A stretch of DNA of 64,000 nucleotides from positions 2,914,001 to 2,978,000 of the forward strand of contig CAWDLR010000003.1 of assembly GCA_963803125.1 (NCBI GenBank). Reading direction: 5' to 3'. Positions 54,693-64,000 of this stretch are shown piece by piece (position 1 is the stretch's first letter; the number at the start of each line of letters is the position of its first letter). The notes under the pieces are model-generated. The model did no database searches. It was not told the DNA's origin and saw only the letters and a list, made by a program, of their open reading frames with translations. The position numbers and the translations under genes are program-made. This DNA comes from G963675935 sp963803125 (GTDB taxonomy: Bacteria > Planctomycetota > Planctomycetia > Pirellulales > Thermoguttaceae).

Positions 54693-55044
54693 CGATCAGG
54701 CACGTCTGCATCACATGCTTGACCATGCGATCGAAGCAGTTGCGCTCGCGCGCGGCCGGAACCGTGGAGATCTCGACGCCGATCGCATGCTAAACCTGTC
54801 GTTGGTCCGTTTGCTGGAAATCGTGGGTGAAGCCGCTGCCCGCCTTTCGCCGGAGACTCGCGACGGCTGCCCGAGCATTCCCTGGCCTGACATCATCGGT
54901 CTGCGCAACCGTCTGATCCACGGCTATGATGTTGTCGATTTCGACATACTCTGGGACATCGTGAGCGGTGACCTTCCGCCATTGATTGCCCAGTTGGACA
55001 GCATCCTCAAAGAAGCATGTGAGTTGAAACGGGGACGCAGCTAG
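54679..55044 (+). CDS. hepT: HepT-type HEPN toxin (DUF86)
   Basis: A 121-residue all-helical HEPN-domain protein, the toxin partner of MntA. The RX4HXY motif is complete in GLRNRLIHGYDVV (residues 74-81 or so of the protein: R-N-R-L-I-H-G-Y); the arginine and histidine form the RNase site and the tyrosine is the site AMPylated by MntA in characterised systems. It starts inside the last codons of mntA (14-base overlap). The upstream LEIVGEAAARLS helix is typical of the family. With an intact active site and an antitoxin of doubtful catalysis, its control is of interest. The next gene follows after 32 bases. Confidence 0.9.
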   Translation: MTRHSDQARLHHMLDHAIEAVALARGRNRGDLDADRMLNLSLVRLLEIVGEAAARLSPETRDGCPSIPWPDIIGLRNRLIHGYDVVDFDILWDIVSGDLPPLIAQLDSILKEACELKRGRS

Positions 55045-55076
55045 TTTTGACACGCCGAAGCGAATGAGGACGAGAC

Positions 55077-55361
55077 GTGCACAAAGTCATTTCCGTCAAT
55101 GTCCTGGATGACTACCGACTCGACTTGACGTTTGAGGATGGTACTTGCGGGCAAGCCGATCTTCATGAGCTTGTCGGCAGCGGCGTCTTTTCGCTTTGGA
55201 ACGACTACGCGGCCTTCCGGAACGTGAAGATCGGCGATTCCGGGGAACTCCTCTGGTCGGACACGGTGGATCTCTGCCCTGACTCGCTCTACCTGCAAGT
55301 GACGGGAAAGAAGCCCGGTGACATATTTCCGAGCCTCAAGGGGGAGCCGGTGAATGCCTGA
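55077..55361 (+). CDS. DUF2442 family protein
   Basis: A 94-residue protein starting with GTG at 55077 (VHKVISVNVLDDYRLDLTFE), with GTCGQADLHELVGSGVFSLW and DTVDLCPDSLYLQ, which match the DUF2442 pattern (short beta-rich NE0471-like N-terminal domain). DUF2442 and DUF4160 proteins occur as adjacent small genes in many bacteria and have been suggested to form a toxin-antitoxin-like pair; this is not proven. It lies 32 bases after hepT and overlaps the DUF4160 gene by eight bases. Confidence 0.85.
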   Translation: MHKVISVNVLDDYRLDLTFEDGTCGQADLHELVGSGVFSLWNDYAAFRNVKIGDSGELLWSDTVDLCPDSLYLQVTGKKPGDIFPSLKGEPVNA

Positions 55362-55611
55362 GATTTCCAGGTTCCTCGGGATTGTGATCAAGATGTTCGT
55401 CAACGATCACAATCCGCCGCACTTTCATGCAATCTATGGCAACGTCGAAGCGCTGGTCGAAATCCGCGGGCTCTCTGTATTCGCGGGGCGGTTGCCCCCG
55501 CGAGTTCTCGGCTTGGTGTTGGAGTGGGCCGCACTTCACCAGCGAGAGCTGCTCGACGACTGGAACCGCGCCCAGAGCCACAATCCCTTGGTGAGAATCG
55601 AGCCGCTCTAG
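55354..55611 (+). CDS. DUF4160 family protein
   Basis: An 85-residue protein with the family signature MPEISRFLGIVIKMFVNDHN followed by PPHFHAIYGN and the pattern WAALHQRELLDDWNRAQ near the end. The PPHFHA segment with two histidines suggests metal or ligand binding, but no activity is established for the family. Translation is coupled to DUF2442 by an eight-base overlap. It ends the lexA run and faces a PQQ-propeller gene on the other strand 33 bases away. Confidence 0.88.
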   Translation: MPEISRFLGIVIKMFVNDHNPPHFHAIYGNVEALVEIRGLSVFAGRLPPRVLGLVLEWAALHQRELLDDWNRAQSHNPLVRIEPL

Positions 55612-55644
55612 CAGTTGTGTTGAATGCCGGTTGTCGCCAGGCAG

Positions 55645-56901
55645 CTATCGCTGGCCCCGCACGTCATACGCCAGCAACAGGTCCTGGTCGCGGACGTACA
55701 TCACGCCGTTGGCGATGACCAGGTAGGGCCAACTGTTGCGGTCGCTGCGGTCAGGCTGATCGAATCGGCCTCTTAAGTGGAAACCGTCGGGGGTCGCCTC
55801 GACGAGGCTGATTGGGCCGTTCTCGTTGCGGCAATAGAGCATGCCGTCGGCCCAGAGCACCGAGCATTTGCCCGAACTGCGGTCGGTCCATTTCACTTTG
55901 CCGGTCTTGTAATCGAGACAGGTCAGCACGCTCGGATCGCTGCATCCGTAAAGAAAGCCGTCGACCAGCACCATGCCGCCGTGATGGTTCTTCATTTTCT
56001 TGGTGAAATAGAACTGGTTTGCCACGAAGCCGTCGTCGGAGGGCTCGATTTTCACCAATCCGCCGCCCTGGCCGTAACCGCTAGCGGCGAAAACCGTGTC
56101 GCCGTGAATCACGCACATTGAGCAGTTGGCCACGCGGCTGGCGGGGGCATCGTAACGCCACAAGAGCTTGCCGTCGTTGGCCGCAACGCCGATCACGCCC
56201 TTTCTGGTGAGATTGACGTACTGCTTCACGCCGCCGGCGGTCATCTTGACGACCGAGGCGTAGTCGGCCGGATCGCCGACGGGCGAGGCCCAGACCAGGC
56301 CGCCGTCCTTCTTTCGGATCGCGGCGATCGTGGCCTTCCGCCCGCCGGGGGTGCAAATCACCCAAGGGCCGTCAACCAACACCGATTCGGCGTATCCCCA
56401 GCTAGGAACCCGGCCGCCGAAATCCTTGACGACATCACGATGCCAGATGATCCGCCCGTCGTTGGCGTCCATGCAGACGATGTCGCCGGCAATGCCGAGG
56501 GTGTAGAGGCGGTTGCCGTCGATGGTGGGCGTCGAGCGCGGGCCGGGAAATCCGTTGCCGTTGTTGCGGACCGGGCCGATGGACGTCGCCCAAAGCTGCT
56601 TTCCTTCGCGGCTTGTGTCGAGGGCCAGCACCCACTCCTGGTCGTCCTTTTGGCCCATCGTGTAGAGCACGTTGCCGACGACCGAAGGCGCGCTGTTGCC
56701 GATGCCGAGGCCGGTGGCCTTCCAAAGCAGCTTCGGCCCGTCGCTGGGCCACTGCTTCAAGAGCCCCTTTTCGCGGCAGATGCCGTCGCGATTCGGGCCG
56801 CGAAACCCCGGCCAGTCGTCGGCCCGAAGTCCGCCGGCCACCGGCATCACGATCAACGCAGACAATAATAAGAGGAGAGGGAGGGCGCGGGCGCTGGGCA
56901 T
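55645..56901 (-). CDS. secreted PQQ-type beta-propeller protein
   Basis: A 418-residue protein starting at 56901 (MPSARALPLLLLLSALIVMP), with a signal peptide (cut near GGLRA-DDWP) and the seven- to eight-bladed quinoprotein-like propeller typical of planctomycetal secreted proteins: DDWPGFRGPNRDGICREKGL is the usual opening, and WATSIGP, IIWHRDVV, LVWASPVG, LLWRYDAP and KVKWTDRS mark successive blades by their buried tryptophan. The family shares the fold of PQQ dehydrogenases, but cofactor ligands are not visible, so a structural or assembly (BamB-like) role is as likely. The frame extends to 57129 without signal-peptide character and is not used. Confidence 0.85.
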   Translation of the reverse strand: MPSARALPLLLLLSALIVMPVAGGLRADDWPGFRGPNRDGICREKGLLKQWPSDGPKLLWKATGLGIGNSAPSVVGNVLYTMGQKDDQEWVLALDTSREGKQLWATSIGPVRNNGNGFPGPRSTPTIDGNRLYTLGIAGDIVCMDANDGRIIWHRDVVKDFGGRVPSWGYAESVLVDGPWVICTPGGRKATIAAIRKKDGGLVWASPVGDPADYASVVKMTAGGVKQYVNLTRKGVIGVAANDGKLLWRYDAPASRVANCSMCVIHGDTVFAASGYGQGGGLVKIEPSDDGFVANQFYFTKKMKNHHGGMVLVDGFLYGCSDPSVLTCLDYKTGKVKWTDRSSGKCSVLWADGMLYCRNENGPISLVEATPDGFHLRGRFDQPDRSDRNSWPYLVIANGVMYVRDQDLLLAYDVRGQR

Positions 56902-57194
56902 CGTCGTTCTTTCCAATCTGGGGTTCTGCAAGGAATGCCGCCGGCCAATATGGCGAACCAGAGCGATTTCGCTTCCGCATTCGAGGCGCGACAACCAAGA
57001 GATTCTACCGCAACGCCGACAAAGAGGAAAATCCGGCCGGCCCCCGTCCCACAAATGCCGCCACAAGGGGGGCCGCGGAACTTTTTCGCCCCTGCCGTCG
57101 TCATAATCCTGGACCCGTCCCCGTCGCAAACACTACCCGTGTAAAGCGATAGTCGGTCAACTACCGTTTCCTCCATCGCAGGGAGACTCAAGTC

Positions 57195-59279
57195 ATGTCA
57201 CGTCGCTTCGCGCTTTGTGCCGTGTTGTTGTGTGCCGCAGCGGCCGCCGCCGCCCGGGCGGAAGGGCCTGGGCAATCCAACCTGCCGCTGAAGAAGGTGG
57301 TGATCTTCAGCTCCGGCGTCGGGTTCTTCGAACACGACGGGCAGGTCACCGATGACGCCAAGGTCAAGATGGAATTCAAGACCGCCGACATCAACGACCT
57401 GCTGAAGAGCATGGTCGTGCAAGACCTCGACGGCGGCCAGGTCTCGACGGTCACCTACGCCTCAAAAGACCCGATCACCAAGACGCTCCAGGGCTTCGCC
57501 GTCGATCTGACGGCCAATCCCACCATGGCCCAATTGTTGCAGCAGCTTCGCGGCGAACGGGTGATGGTCGAGGCGCCCAGCGAACTTCGCGGCGTCATCC
57601 TCGGCGTGGAACAACGCAAGACGAAGCTCGGCGACCACGAAACAATCGAGCAGCCGATCCTCAATCTTCTGACCGAGCAGGGGCTTCGAGCGGTTTCGCT
57701 CTTCACCGTCACCAGTATCAAGCTGGAGAACGAAAAACTCGACGCCGAGCTGCGCAAAGCCCTGGCCGTGCTGGCCTCGGGCCACTCGAACGACAAGAAG
57801 GCCGTCGAGTTGAGTTTCCTGGGCAAGGGAACGCGGCACGTCCGCATGGGCTACATCCAGGCGGCGCCGATCTGGAAAACCACCTACCGCCTGGTGCTGG
57901 CCGACGGGCAGAAGCCGCTGCTGCAAGGCTGGGCGATCGTGGAAAACACCTCGGAAGAGGACTGGAACAACGTGGACCTCACGCTGGTGAGCGGCCGGCC
58001 GATTTCGTTCACGATGGAGCTCTACCAGCCGCTCTACGTCCCCCGACCCGAAGTGCAATTGGAACTCTACTCCTCCTTGTTGCCGCAGGTTTACCAGCAG
58101 GACCTAGCCCGCAGGAACCTGGAGCTTGCGGCCAGGGCCGCGGGAAGGATGGAACTTGCGGAGGAGGAGGAATTCGCGGCTGGGAAGAGCGTCGCCTTCG
58201 GGGGAGTGGCCAGCCGACACATGCCTGCCAGGCAACTTGCCCTTGGCGTTCCTACCGCCGCCACTAGCGAGGGAGGACAGAGGCAGTGGCGAGCCGGCCT
58301 GCAAGCGGCCGTCCAGGCCGCCAACGTCGGCAACCTGTTCAAGTACGTCATCGCCACGCCGGTGAGCCTGCCGCGGCAGCAATCGGCCATGCTGCCGATC
58401 GCCAACGCCGACGTGAAGGGCGAGAAACTCGACATCTACAACCCGGCCGTGCAGGCCAAACACCCGCTCTACGGCCTGCGCTTCACCAACACGACCGAGT
58501 TGTACCTGATGCAAGGGCCGATCACCGTCTTCGACGACGGCGTCTATGCCGGCGACGCGCGGATCGAAGACCTCCCGCCCGGCGGCGAGCGCCTGATCAG
58601 CTACGGCCTCGATCTCGATACCGAAGTCGCCCCGGAGACGAAGAACCAGCCCGAAGAATTGCTCGACGTGCGCCTGGTCAAGGGAACGATGCTGACCGAT
58701 CACAAGTACCAGCGGTCGCAAGAGTACACGGTCAAGAACTCCGGCAAGAAGGCGAAGACGGTCCTTGTCGAGTACCCGATCGACGCCGCCTGGAAGCTGG
58801 TTTCGCCGGAGAAGCCGACGGAAAAGACCCGCGAGCTGTACCGTTTTGCCGTGGAGGCCAAGCCGGGCGAGCCGGCCAAGCTTACAGTCGAGGAGGAGCG
58901 GACCGATCGGCAGCAGATGGCGCTGACGAATATGGACGACGCCACGATCCAGTTCTACCAGAGCGCCAAGGTCGTTAGCGACAAGGTCAAGGCGGCGTTG
59001 GCCGAGATCGTCAAGCGTAAGAGCCAGTTGCAGCAGGTTGCCGCCGACCGGCAGCAGCGCGAGCAGCGCATCCGCCAGATCGGCGAGGACCAGAACCGCG
59101 TGCGGCAGAACATGGACCGGCTCGACCGCACCAGCGAGTTGTACAAGAGCTATGTCAAGAAGTTCACCAAGCAGGAGGAGGAGATCGTCAAGCTCAACGA
59201 GGAGATCGCCGCGCTCACCGATCACGAGACGAGCCTGCACAAAGCGCTCGACCAGTACCTGATGGGGCTGGATTTGTAG
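57195..59279 (+). CDS. exported DUF4139-domain protein
   Basis: A 694-residue protein beginning MSRRFALCAVLLCAAAAAAA, a clear signal peptide cut after ARA. A first domain (about 30-190, VVIFSSGVGFFEHDGQVTDD) is followed by the DUF4139 beta-rich part (about 215-570: IWKTTYRLVLADGQKPLLQG, DWNNVDLTLVSGRPISF, and TMLTDHKYQRSQEYTVKNSG) and a long C-terminal coiled coil (about 590-685, rich in KxxQL and EEE). DUF4139 proteins are linked to mucoidy inhibition and envelope integrity in other phyla; the role here is unknown. The ATG at 57195 lies behind AGGGAGACTC. The strongly charged coiled coil may make it oligomeric. Confidence 0.82.
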   Translation: MSRRFALCAVLLCAAAAAAARAEGPGQSNLPLKKVVIFSSGVGFFEHDGQVTDDAKVKMEFKTADINDLLKSMVVQDLDGGQVSTVTYASKDPITKTLQGFAVDLTANPTMAQLLQQLRGERVMVEAPSELRGVILGVEQRKTKLGDHETIEQPILNLLTEQGLRAVSLFTVTSIKLENEKLDAELRKALAVLASGHSNDKKAVELSFLGKGTRHVRMGYIQAAPIWKTTYRLVLADGQKPLLQGWAIVENTSEEDWNNVDLTLVSGRPISFTMELYQPLYVPRPEVQLELYSSLLPQVYQQDLARRNLELAARAAGRMELAEEEEFAAGKSVAFGGVASRHMPARQLALGVPTAATSEGGQRQWRAGLQAAVQAANVGNLFKYVIATPVSLPRQQSAMLPIANADVKGEKLDIYNPAVQAKHPLYGLRFTNTTELYLMQGPITVFDDGVYAGDARIEDLPPGGERLISYGLDLDTEVAPETKNQPEELLDVRLVKGTMLTDHKYQRSQEYTVKNSGKKAKTVLVEYPIDAAWKLVSPEKPTEKTRELYRFAVEAKPGEPAKLTVEEERTDRQQMALTNMDDATIQFYQSAKVVSDKVKAALAEIVKRKSQLQQVAADRQQREQRIRQIGEDQNRVRQNMDRLDRTSELYKSYVKKFTKQEEEIVKLNEEIAALTDHETSLHKALDQYLMGLDL

Positions 59280-59323
59280 TCCCTCGGCTTTCCCGAAATC
59301 CCTTCGTCGCTTATACTTGGAGG

Positions 59324-61555
59324 ATGATGGATGGCCGACGAACATCTCGGTTTGCAATCGCCCTGGTCGCTGCCGCCGTCGCTCTGCTGGGCCGGCCGCA
59401 ATCGCTGCCGGCCCAGTGGGGTGGGATGATTCCGAGCGGGCAGTTCGAGCTCGCCGACGCCGTGCAGCTTGATCAGGCCGACACGGCCGTCCGCGCCCAG
59501 TTGGATCGCGTGAAACCGCTCCTGGCCGACCGGCAATGGGATGAGGCGATCGAAATCCTCCGCCAGCTCTCGGAGACGGCGGAGGGCAAGCTGATCGGGG
59601 TCACGCCTTATCGCTTCATCGGCCTGCGCGATTGGTGCCAGTTGCGGCTGGCCGCCCTGCCGCCCGAGGCATTGAAGCTCTATCGCAGCCGTGTCGATCC
59701 GGTCGCCCGCAACTGGTACGAGCAGGGCATCGGCAATCGCGACTCCAAATTGCTGCAAAACGTCGTCGATCAGGCGTTTGCCAGCAGTTTCGGCGACAAG
59801 GCCCTGATGGCCCTGGGCGAAATCGCGCTGGAATCGGGCGATTTTGCCGCGGCCCGCTGGAACTGGGAGCGGATTGTACCGGCTCGCAGTTCTGATATGG
59901 CGCCGGCGGCGGCGGTTGGGGCAGCAGTTGAACTGCCGCCCCAACCAGGTCGCGTGCCGCCCCAACAAGATGCTGTCTCGCCAGCCTGGCCAAGTTATCC
60001 CGATAGCAAACTCGACTTGGCGGCGGTTCGGGCGAGGCTCGTGCTGGTTTCGATTCTCGAAGGGGCGACCGCCCGCGCCCGCGGCGAACTGGCCGCTTAC
60101 CGGAAGTTGCACCCCGACGCCCAAGGCCACTTGGGCGGCCGCGCGGGCCGATACGTCGAATTGCTGCAATCCCTACTGGCGGAGAGCGCCGCTTGGCCGG
60201 CGGCCCACGCCGACGCCGACTGGATAACGTTTGCCGGCAATCCGCAGCGCAACGAGGCCGCCGCGTCGCTGGTCGACGTCGGGCCGGTCGCGTGGCGAGT
60301 TGCACTGCGGCCGGCCGCCGTCCCCGTGGGCCCGATGGGCGCCAAACCCATTGGGGAAGACCGCCGCGAGCCGCTGAGTTTCTTCCCGCTGCTGGTCGGA
60401 CGCCGGGCGTTGGTCAACACCGAGCGGCAAGTGCTGGCGATGCAATGCGACAGCGGCCGGCCGGCGTGGGGGCGAACGGTCGCGATCTACGAGAGCGACA
60501 TCTCGGCGGCGGCCGATCGGCCGATTTTCCCGGTCGAGAGTCTCGGGTCGCCGCGGTTCACCATGACCGTCTTTCGCGACCGGCTCTTTGCGCGGATGGG
60601 CGCGACGGTGACCGGCCAGATGCGCGACGCCGCGCCCGATCGGGCGGGATGCCTGGTCTGCTTGGATTTGGCGGCCGAGGGGCGGCTGCTTTGGAAAATC
60701 GCGCCGGAAGAGGGTTGGGCCTTCGAGGGTGCGCCGCTGGCCGACGAGCACGGCCTCTATGTGGCGATGCGGCGGCAGGACATCCGCCCGCAGGCCTTCG
60801 TCGCCTGCTTCGACGCCGACAGCGGGCGCTTCCGCTGGCGACGATTCATCTGCGGCGCCGAGACTCCGGCCCGCGGCATTCTCCCCGAACAGACCCACAA
60901 CCTACTGACGCTCGCCTCCGGCACCCTCTACTACAACACCAACCTCGGCGCGGTGGCGGCGTTGCGGGCCGACGACGGCCGCGTGCTTTGGCTCAGCCTT
61001 TATCCCCGCGAGTTGCGGGGCGACTTAGCCAAGTTGTCGCCGCACTGGCGGCGCGGGCCGAATCCCTGCCTGCTCGATCGCGGCACGCTGCTGGTCGCCC
61101 CCGCCGACAGCCCGCGGATTTTCGCCTTCGACGCCGCCACCGGCCAGATCCTCTGGTATACGGGGACGGAGGTCGAGGATGCCGCCGGGCTGTTGGGCAC
61201 GGCCGGCGACTGGCTGATCGCCGGCGGGGCCCGGCTCTATTGGATCAGCCTGAAGAAGGAAGACCGCGGCCGGGTGAAGCACGTCTGGCCCGACGGTCCC
61301 GAGCGGCCCGGCTATGGCCGCGGAGTCCTTGCCGGCCAGAACGTCCTCTGGTCCAGCCGAGACAAATTGTATATCTTCGACCAGCAGACCGCCCAGCCGC
61401 GGCGAGTCGTCGATCTGGCTGCCCTCGGCGCCGCCGGCGGCAATCTGCTGGTCGCTCACGGCAAGTTGCTGATCGCCACGCAGCGCGAGTTGATCGCGCT
61501 GGGGATGGCCGGCGGAACGATCGGCAACAAGCAGAGACCGGCGGACACGAATTGA
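59324..61555 (+). CDS. secreted PQQ-type propeller protein with TPR-like N-terminus and in-frame repeat
   Basis: A 743-residue exported protein: a signal peptide (MMDGRRTSRFAIALVAAAVA to SLPAQ), then an all-helical part of about 150 residues with TPR-like spacing (LADRQWDEAIEILRQLSETA), then a long propeller (from about 285: WITFAGNPQRN, AWRVALRP, LLWKIAPE, RFRWRRFI, LWLSLYPR). Between these the sequence AVGAAVELPPQPGRVPPQQD comes from a hairpin repeat at 59914-59946 translated in frame. Such proteins are common in Planctomycetes; the helical part may bind partners. Cofactor use is not evident. It follows the DUF4139 gene by 44 bases. Confidence 0.8.
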   Translation: MMDGRRTSRFAIALVAAAVALLGRPQSLPAQWGGMIPSGQFELADAVQLDQADTAVRAQLDRVKPLLADRQWDEAIEILRQLSETAEGKLIGVTPYRFIGLRDWCQLRLAALPPEALKLYRSRVDPVARNWYEQGIGNRDSKLLQNVVDQAFASSFGDKALMALGEIALESGDFAAARWNWERIVPARSSDMAPAAAVGAAVELPPQPGRVPPQQDAVSPAWPSYPDSKLDLAAVRARLVLVSILEGATARARGELAAYRKLHPDAQGHLGGRAGRYVELLQSLLAESAAWPAAHADADWITFAGNPQRNEAAASLVDVGPVAWRVALRPAAVPVGPMGAKPIGEDRREPLSFFPLLVGRRALVNTERQVLAMQCDSGRPAWGRTVAIYESDISAAADRPIFPVESLGSPRFTMTVFRDRLFARMGATVTGQMRDAAPDRAGCLVCLDLAAEGRLLWKIAPEEGWAFEGAPLADEHGLYVAMRRQDIRPQAFVACFDADSGRFRWRRFICGAETPARGILPEQTHNLLTLASGTLYYNTNLGAVAALRADDGRVLWLSLYPRELRGDLAKLSPHWRRGPNPCLLDRGTLLVAPADSPRIFAFDAATGQILWYTGTEVEDAAGLLGTAGDWLIAGGARLYWISLKKEDRGRVKHVWPDGPERPGYGRGVLAGQNVLWSSRDKLYIFDQQTAQPRRVVDLAALGAAGGNLLVAHGKLLIATQRELIALGMAGGTIGNKQRPADTN
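59914..59946. repeat. hairpin repeat read in frame inside the propeller gene
   Basis: GGTTGGGGCAGCAGTT (59914-59929) and AACTGCCGCCCCAACC (59931-59946) pair with one mismatch around a single base. A shorter CCGCCCCAAC follows at about 59958. It resembles the 20-bp repeat at 21302-21365 and does not interrupt translation. Confidence 0.75.
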
Positions 61556-61566
61556 TAGAGAGGAGA

Positions 61567-61701
61567 ATGCAAAATGAAAAATGCAAAGTGCAAAATGCAA
61601 AATGATCGCCCGTCCTCGTTCATGCCCGGAGCACGGGAACCAGTGGGTCCCGTTTTGCACTTTGCACTTTGCATTTTGCATCTTGCATTTTTCATTTTGC
61701 A
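61567..61701. repeat. face-to-face heptamer arrays (ATGCAAA / TTTTGCA)
   Basis: Five heptamers of the ATGCAAA type (61567-61601) face seven of the reverse type TTTTGCA/CTTTGCA (61653-61701) across a 51-base centre that holds CGGAGCACGGGAACCAGTGG. Together they can form a long AT-rich hairpin. The arrays occupy the leader of moxR, just after the propeller gene stop. Confidence 0.85.
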
Positions 61702-61737
61702 TTTCGTCCCGTGTCCATCAACTGCAAGCAACCAATC

Positions 61738-62785
<1,048 letters not shown>

Positions 62786-62818
62786 CCGCTCGCGGTTTCG
62801 CAACGCAGCAGTCCGCCG

Positions 62819-63712
62819 ATGCCCGAGCATTCGCAGCCACTCCTCGATCCGCAGATGCTTGCCCGGCTGCAAGCGTTGCCGCTCCGCGCACGGCGGACGG
62901 TCGAGGGATACACGGCGGGCGTTCACCGCAGCCCCTTTCACGGGTTTTCGATCGAGTTCGCCGAGCATCGCGACTACTCGCCCGGCGACGACCTCCGCTA
63001 CCTCGATTGGAAGGTTTTTGGACGGACCGACAAATACTACCTGAAGCAGTTCGAGGAGGAGACCAACCTGGTCTGCCACCTGCTGTTGGACACCAGCGAG
63101 AGCATGCGCTACCGCAGCGACGGGGCGGCGCTGTCGAAACTCGGCTACGCCCGGCGGGCGGCGGCGGCACTAGCTTACCTCGTGCTCCACCAGCAGGACA
63201 GCGTCGGCTTGGTCGCCTTCGACAGCGAAATCCGTTCGTTAGTCCGCGCCAGCAGCAATCCTTCGCACTTGAAAGAGATCCTGCACGTGATGGAGGAGAC
63301 ATCGGCCGAGCGAAAGACGTCGATCGGCCCGATCTTCCACGACCTGGCCGAGCGGTTCAAACGCCGCGGAATCGTGATCGTCTTAAGCGACCTGTTCGAC
63401 GACGTCGATTCGCTCCTCAAGGGCCTGAAACACTTGCGGCATCGCCGCCACGAGGTGATCTTGATGCACGTTCTCGATCCGGCGGAGGTTGATTTCCCGT
63501 TCGAGCGAATCACGTTATTCCGCGGCCTGGAGGATCTGCCTAACGTGTTGGTCGAGCCGCGGGCGATTCGCAAAGCCTATTTGGCGGAGTTCGGCCGGTA
63601 CTTGCGCGCCGTGCAAACCGGCTGCCGCGGCCACGCGATCGATTACGTGCCGATGCGGACCGACCGGCCGTTGGAGGTAACGCTGGCAAGCTATTTGGCG
63701 TCGAGGGGATAA
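62819..63712 (+). CDS. DUF58 family protein (MoxR partner)
   Basis: A 297-residue protein starting MPEHSQPLLDPQMLARLQAL. The DUF58 signature (GFSIEFAEHRDYSPGDDLRY then LDWKVFGRTDKYYLKQFEEE) is at about 44-85, followed by a von Willebrand A-like fold with a partial MIDAS motif (LLLDTSESMRYRSDG), then SDLFDDVDSLLKGLKHLRHR. The middle serine and aspartate are present, so metal-dependent binding is possible. MoxR and DUF58 genes are usually adjacent and co-transcribed, as here. The gene after it encodes a small membrane protein rather than the usual BatA-type protein. Confidence 0.9.
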   Translation: MPEHSQPLLDPQMLARLQALPLRARRTVEGYTAGVHRSPFHGFSIEFAEHRDYSPGDDLRYLDWKVFGRTDKYYLKQFEEETNLVCHLLLDTSESMRYRSDGAALSKLGYARRAAAALAYLVLHQQDSVGLVAFDSEIRSLVRASSNPSHLKEILHVMEETSAERKTSIGPIFHDLAERFKRRGIVIVLSDLFDDVDSLLKGLKHLRHRRHEVILMHVLDPAEVDFPFERITLFRGLEDLPNVLVEPRAIRKAYLAEFGRYLRAVQTGCRGHAIDYVPMRTDRPLEVTLASYLASRG

Positions 63713-63743
63713 CCGAACCCATTTTTGACAAGGAGGGCATTTA

Positions 63744-64000
63744 ATGGAGTGGGCTGTGATCTGGTCCTGGGTTCTGGCGGCGCTTCGATGGTGCTTCTAT
63801 GCTGTCGTGCTCTACATAGCAGTGAGATGGTGGGCGCGCTCGATGGCCAACGGCGCGAAGATGCGTTTCATCGAGGCGAAGATCGACGCGTTGTTGGATC
63901 ATTTTGACGTGGGGTTCGAGGAGGGCTTTCGCGAGCACATCGCCGGGGTTCTCCGCGAGAAGGGACAATACGCCGCGAGATCGGAGTATATCCTCCGCAC
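63744..64000 (+). CDS. small membrane protein, cut by window edge
   Basis: The ATG at 63744 follows AAGGAGG at seven bases, a strong ribosome site. It begins MEWAVIWSWVLAALRWCFYA with one or two membrane helices (about 3-30), followed by a charged helical part (AKIDALLDHFDVGFEEGFRE) that continues past the window. It is 31 bases after the DUF58 gene on the same strand. The family is not recognised; complete length unknown. Confidence 0.7.
   Translation, partial: MEWAVIWSWVLAALRWCFYAVVLYIAVRWWARSMANGAKMRFIEAKIDALLDHFDVGFEEGFREHIAGVLREKGQYAARSEYILR

Overview
The window looks like a chromosomal segment of a high-GC member of the Planctomycetes, most like the Pirellulales-type lineages. This is inferred from content, not from a database search. 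The pointers are a secreted protein with the N-terminal LEDRRLL motif typical of planctomycetal surface proteins, several PQQ-type beta-propeller proteins with signal peptides, large Gfo/Idh/MocA oxidoreductases with Tat-like leaders, a small FSLRALL-type membrane protein, an ECF sigma factor overlapping a membrane-anchored partner, and Gram-negative envelope genes (lpxC, lpxA, skp).

Layout. 0.4-2.3 kb: ECF sigma factor and anchored partner (minus). 2.9-4.6 kb: unrecognised gene pair. 4.7 kb: tRNA-Ser(CGA). 5.4-9.3 kb: small proteins and an MMPL/RND exporter. 9.4-13.0 kb: minus-strand envelope operon skp-lpxC-lpxA-Gfo/Idh. 13.7-17.0 kb: secreted GH36-like protein. 17.1-19.2 kb: response regulator and FHA-GAF histidine kinase. 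19.4-22.7 kb: small exported protein, ArsC remnant, TauE/DUF1634 pair. 22.8-28.4 kb: an elaborated signal peptidase I, then HtrA and FtsH proteases. 28.4-36.4 kb: small membrane protein and one giant zinc-ribbon DUF2339 membrane gene, now in three frames. 37.1-41.1 kb: LEDRRLL surface protein, also split. 41.3-46.0 kb: exported protein, Tat-type amidohydrolase, tRNA-dihydrouridine synthase. 46.1-52.2 kb: minus-strand sugar/redox operon (DoxX, two Gfo/Idh paralogues, sugar isomerase, PHA-granule protein). 52.4 kb: D-2-hydroxyacid dehydrogenase. 53.8-55.6 kb: lexA followed without a break by MntA/HepT and DUF2442/DUF4160. 55.6-61.6 kb: two PQQ-propeller proteins and a DUF4139 protein. 61.7-64 kb: MoxR-DUF58 and the start of a small membrane protein.

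Two things stand out. First, the DNA is full of palindromic repeats of several families. One family (ends AAAAAGGGGACA, stems that change together on both arms) sits in frame inside protein-coding genes and adds peptides such as EKGDSPHLPERPEG; one copy carries the single-base loss that splits the giant DUF2339 gene. Second, at least seven single-base frame disruptions break otherwise well-conserved reading frames. Either the assembly carries indel errors or the region is decaying; raw reads would decide.

The best candidate for an undescribed functional unit is the five-gene lexA-mntA-hepT-DUF2442-DUF4160 run. Its spacing suggests that an SOS repressor shares a transcript with two toxin-antitoxin-like pairs, and the MntA copy has a changed catalytic motif.
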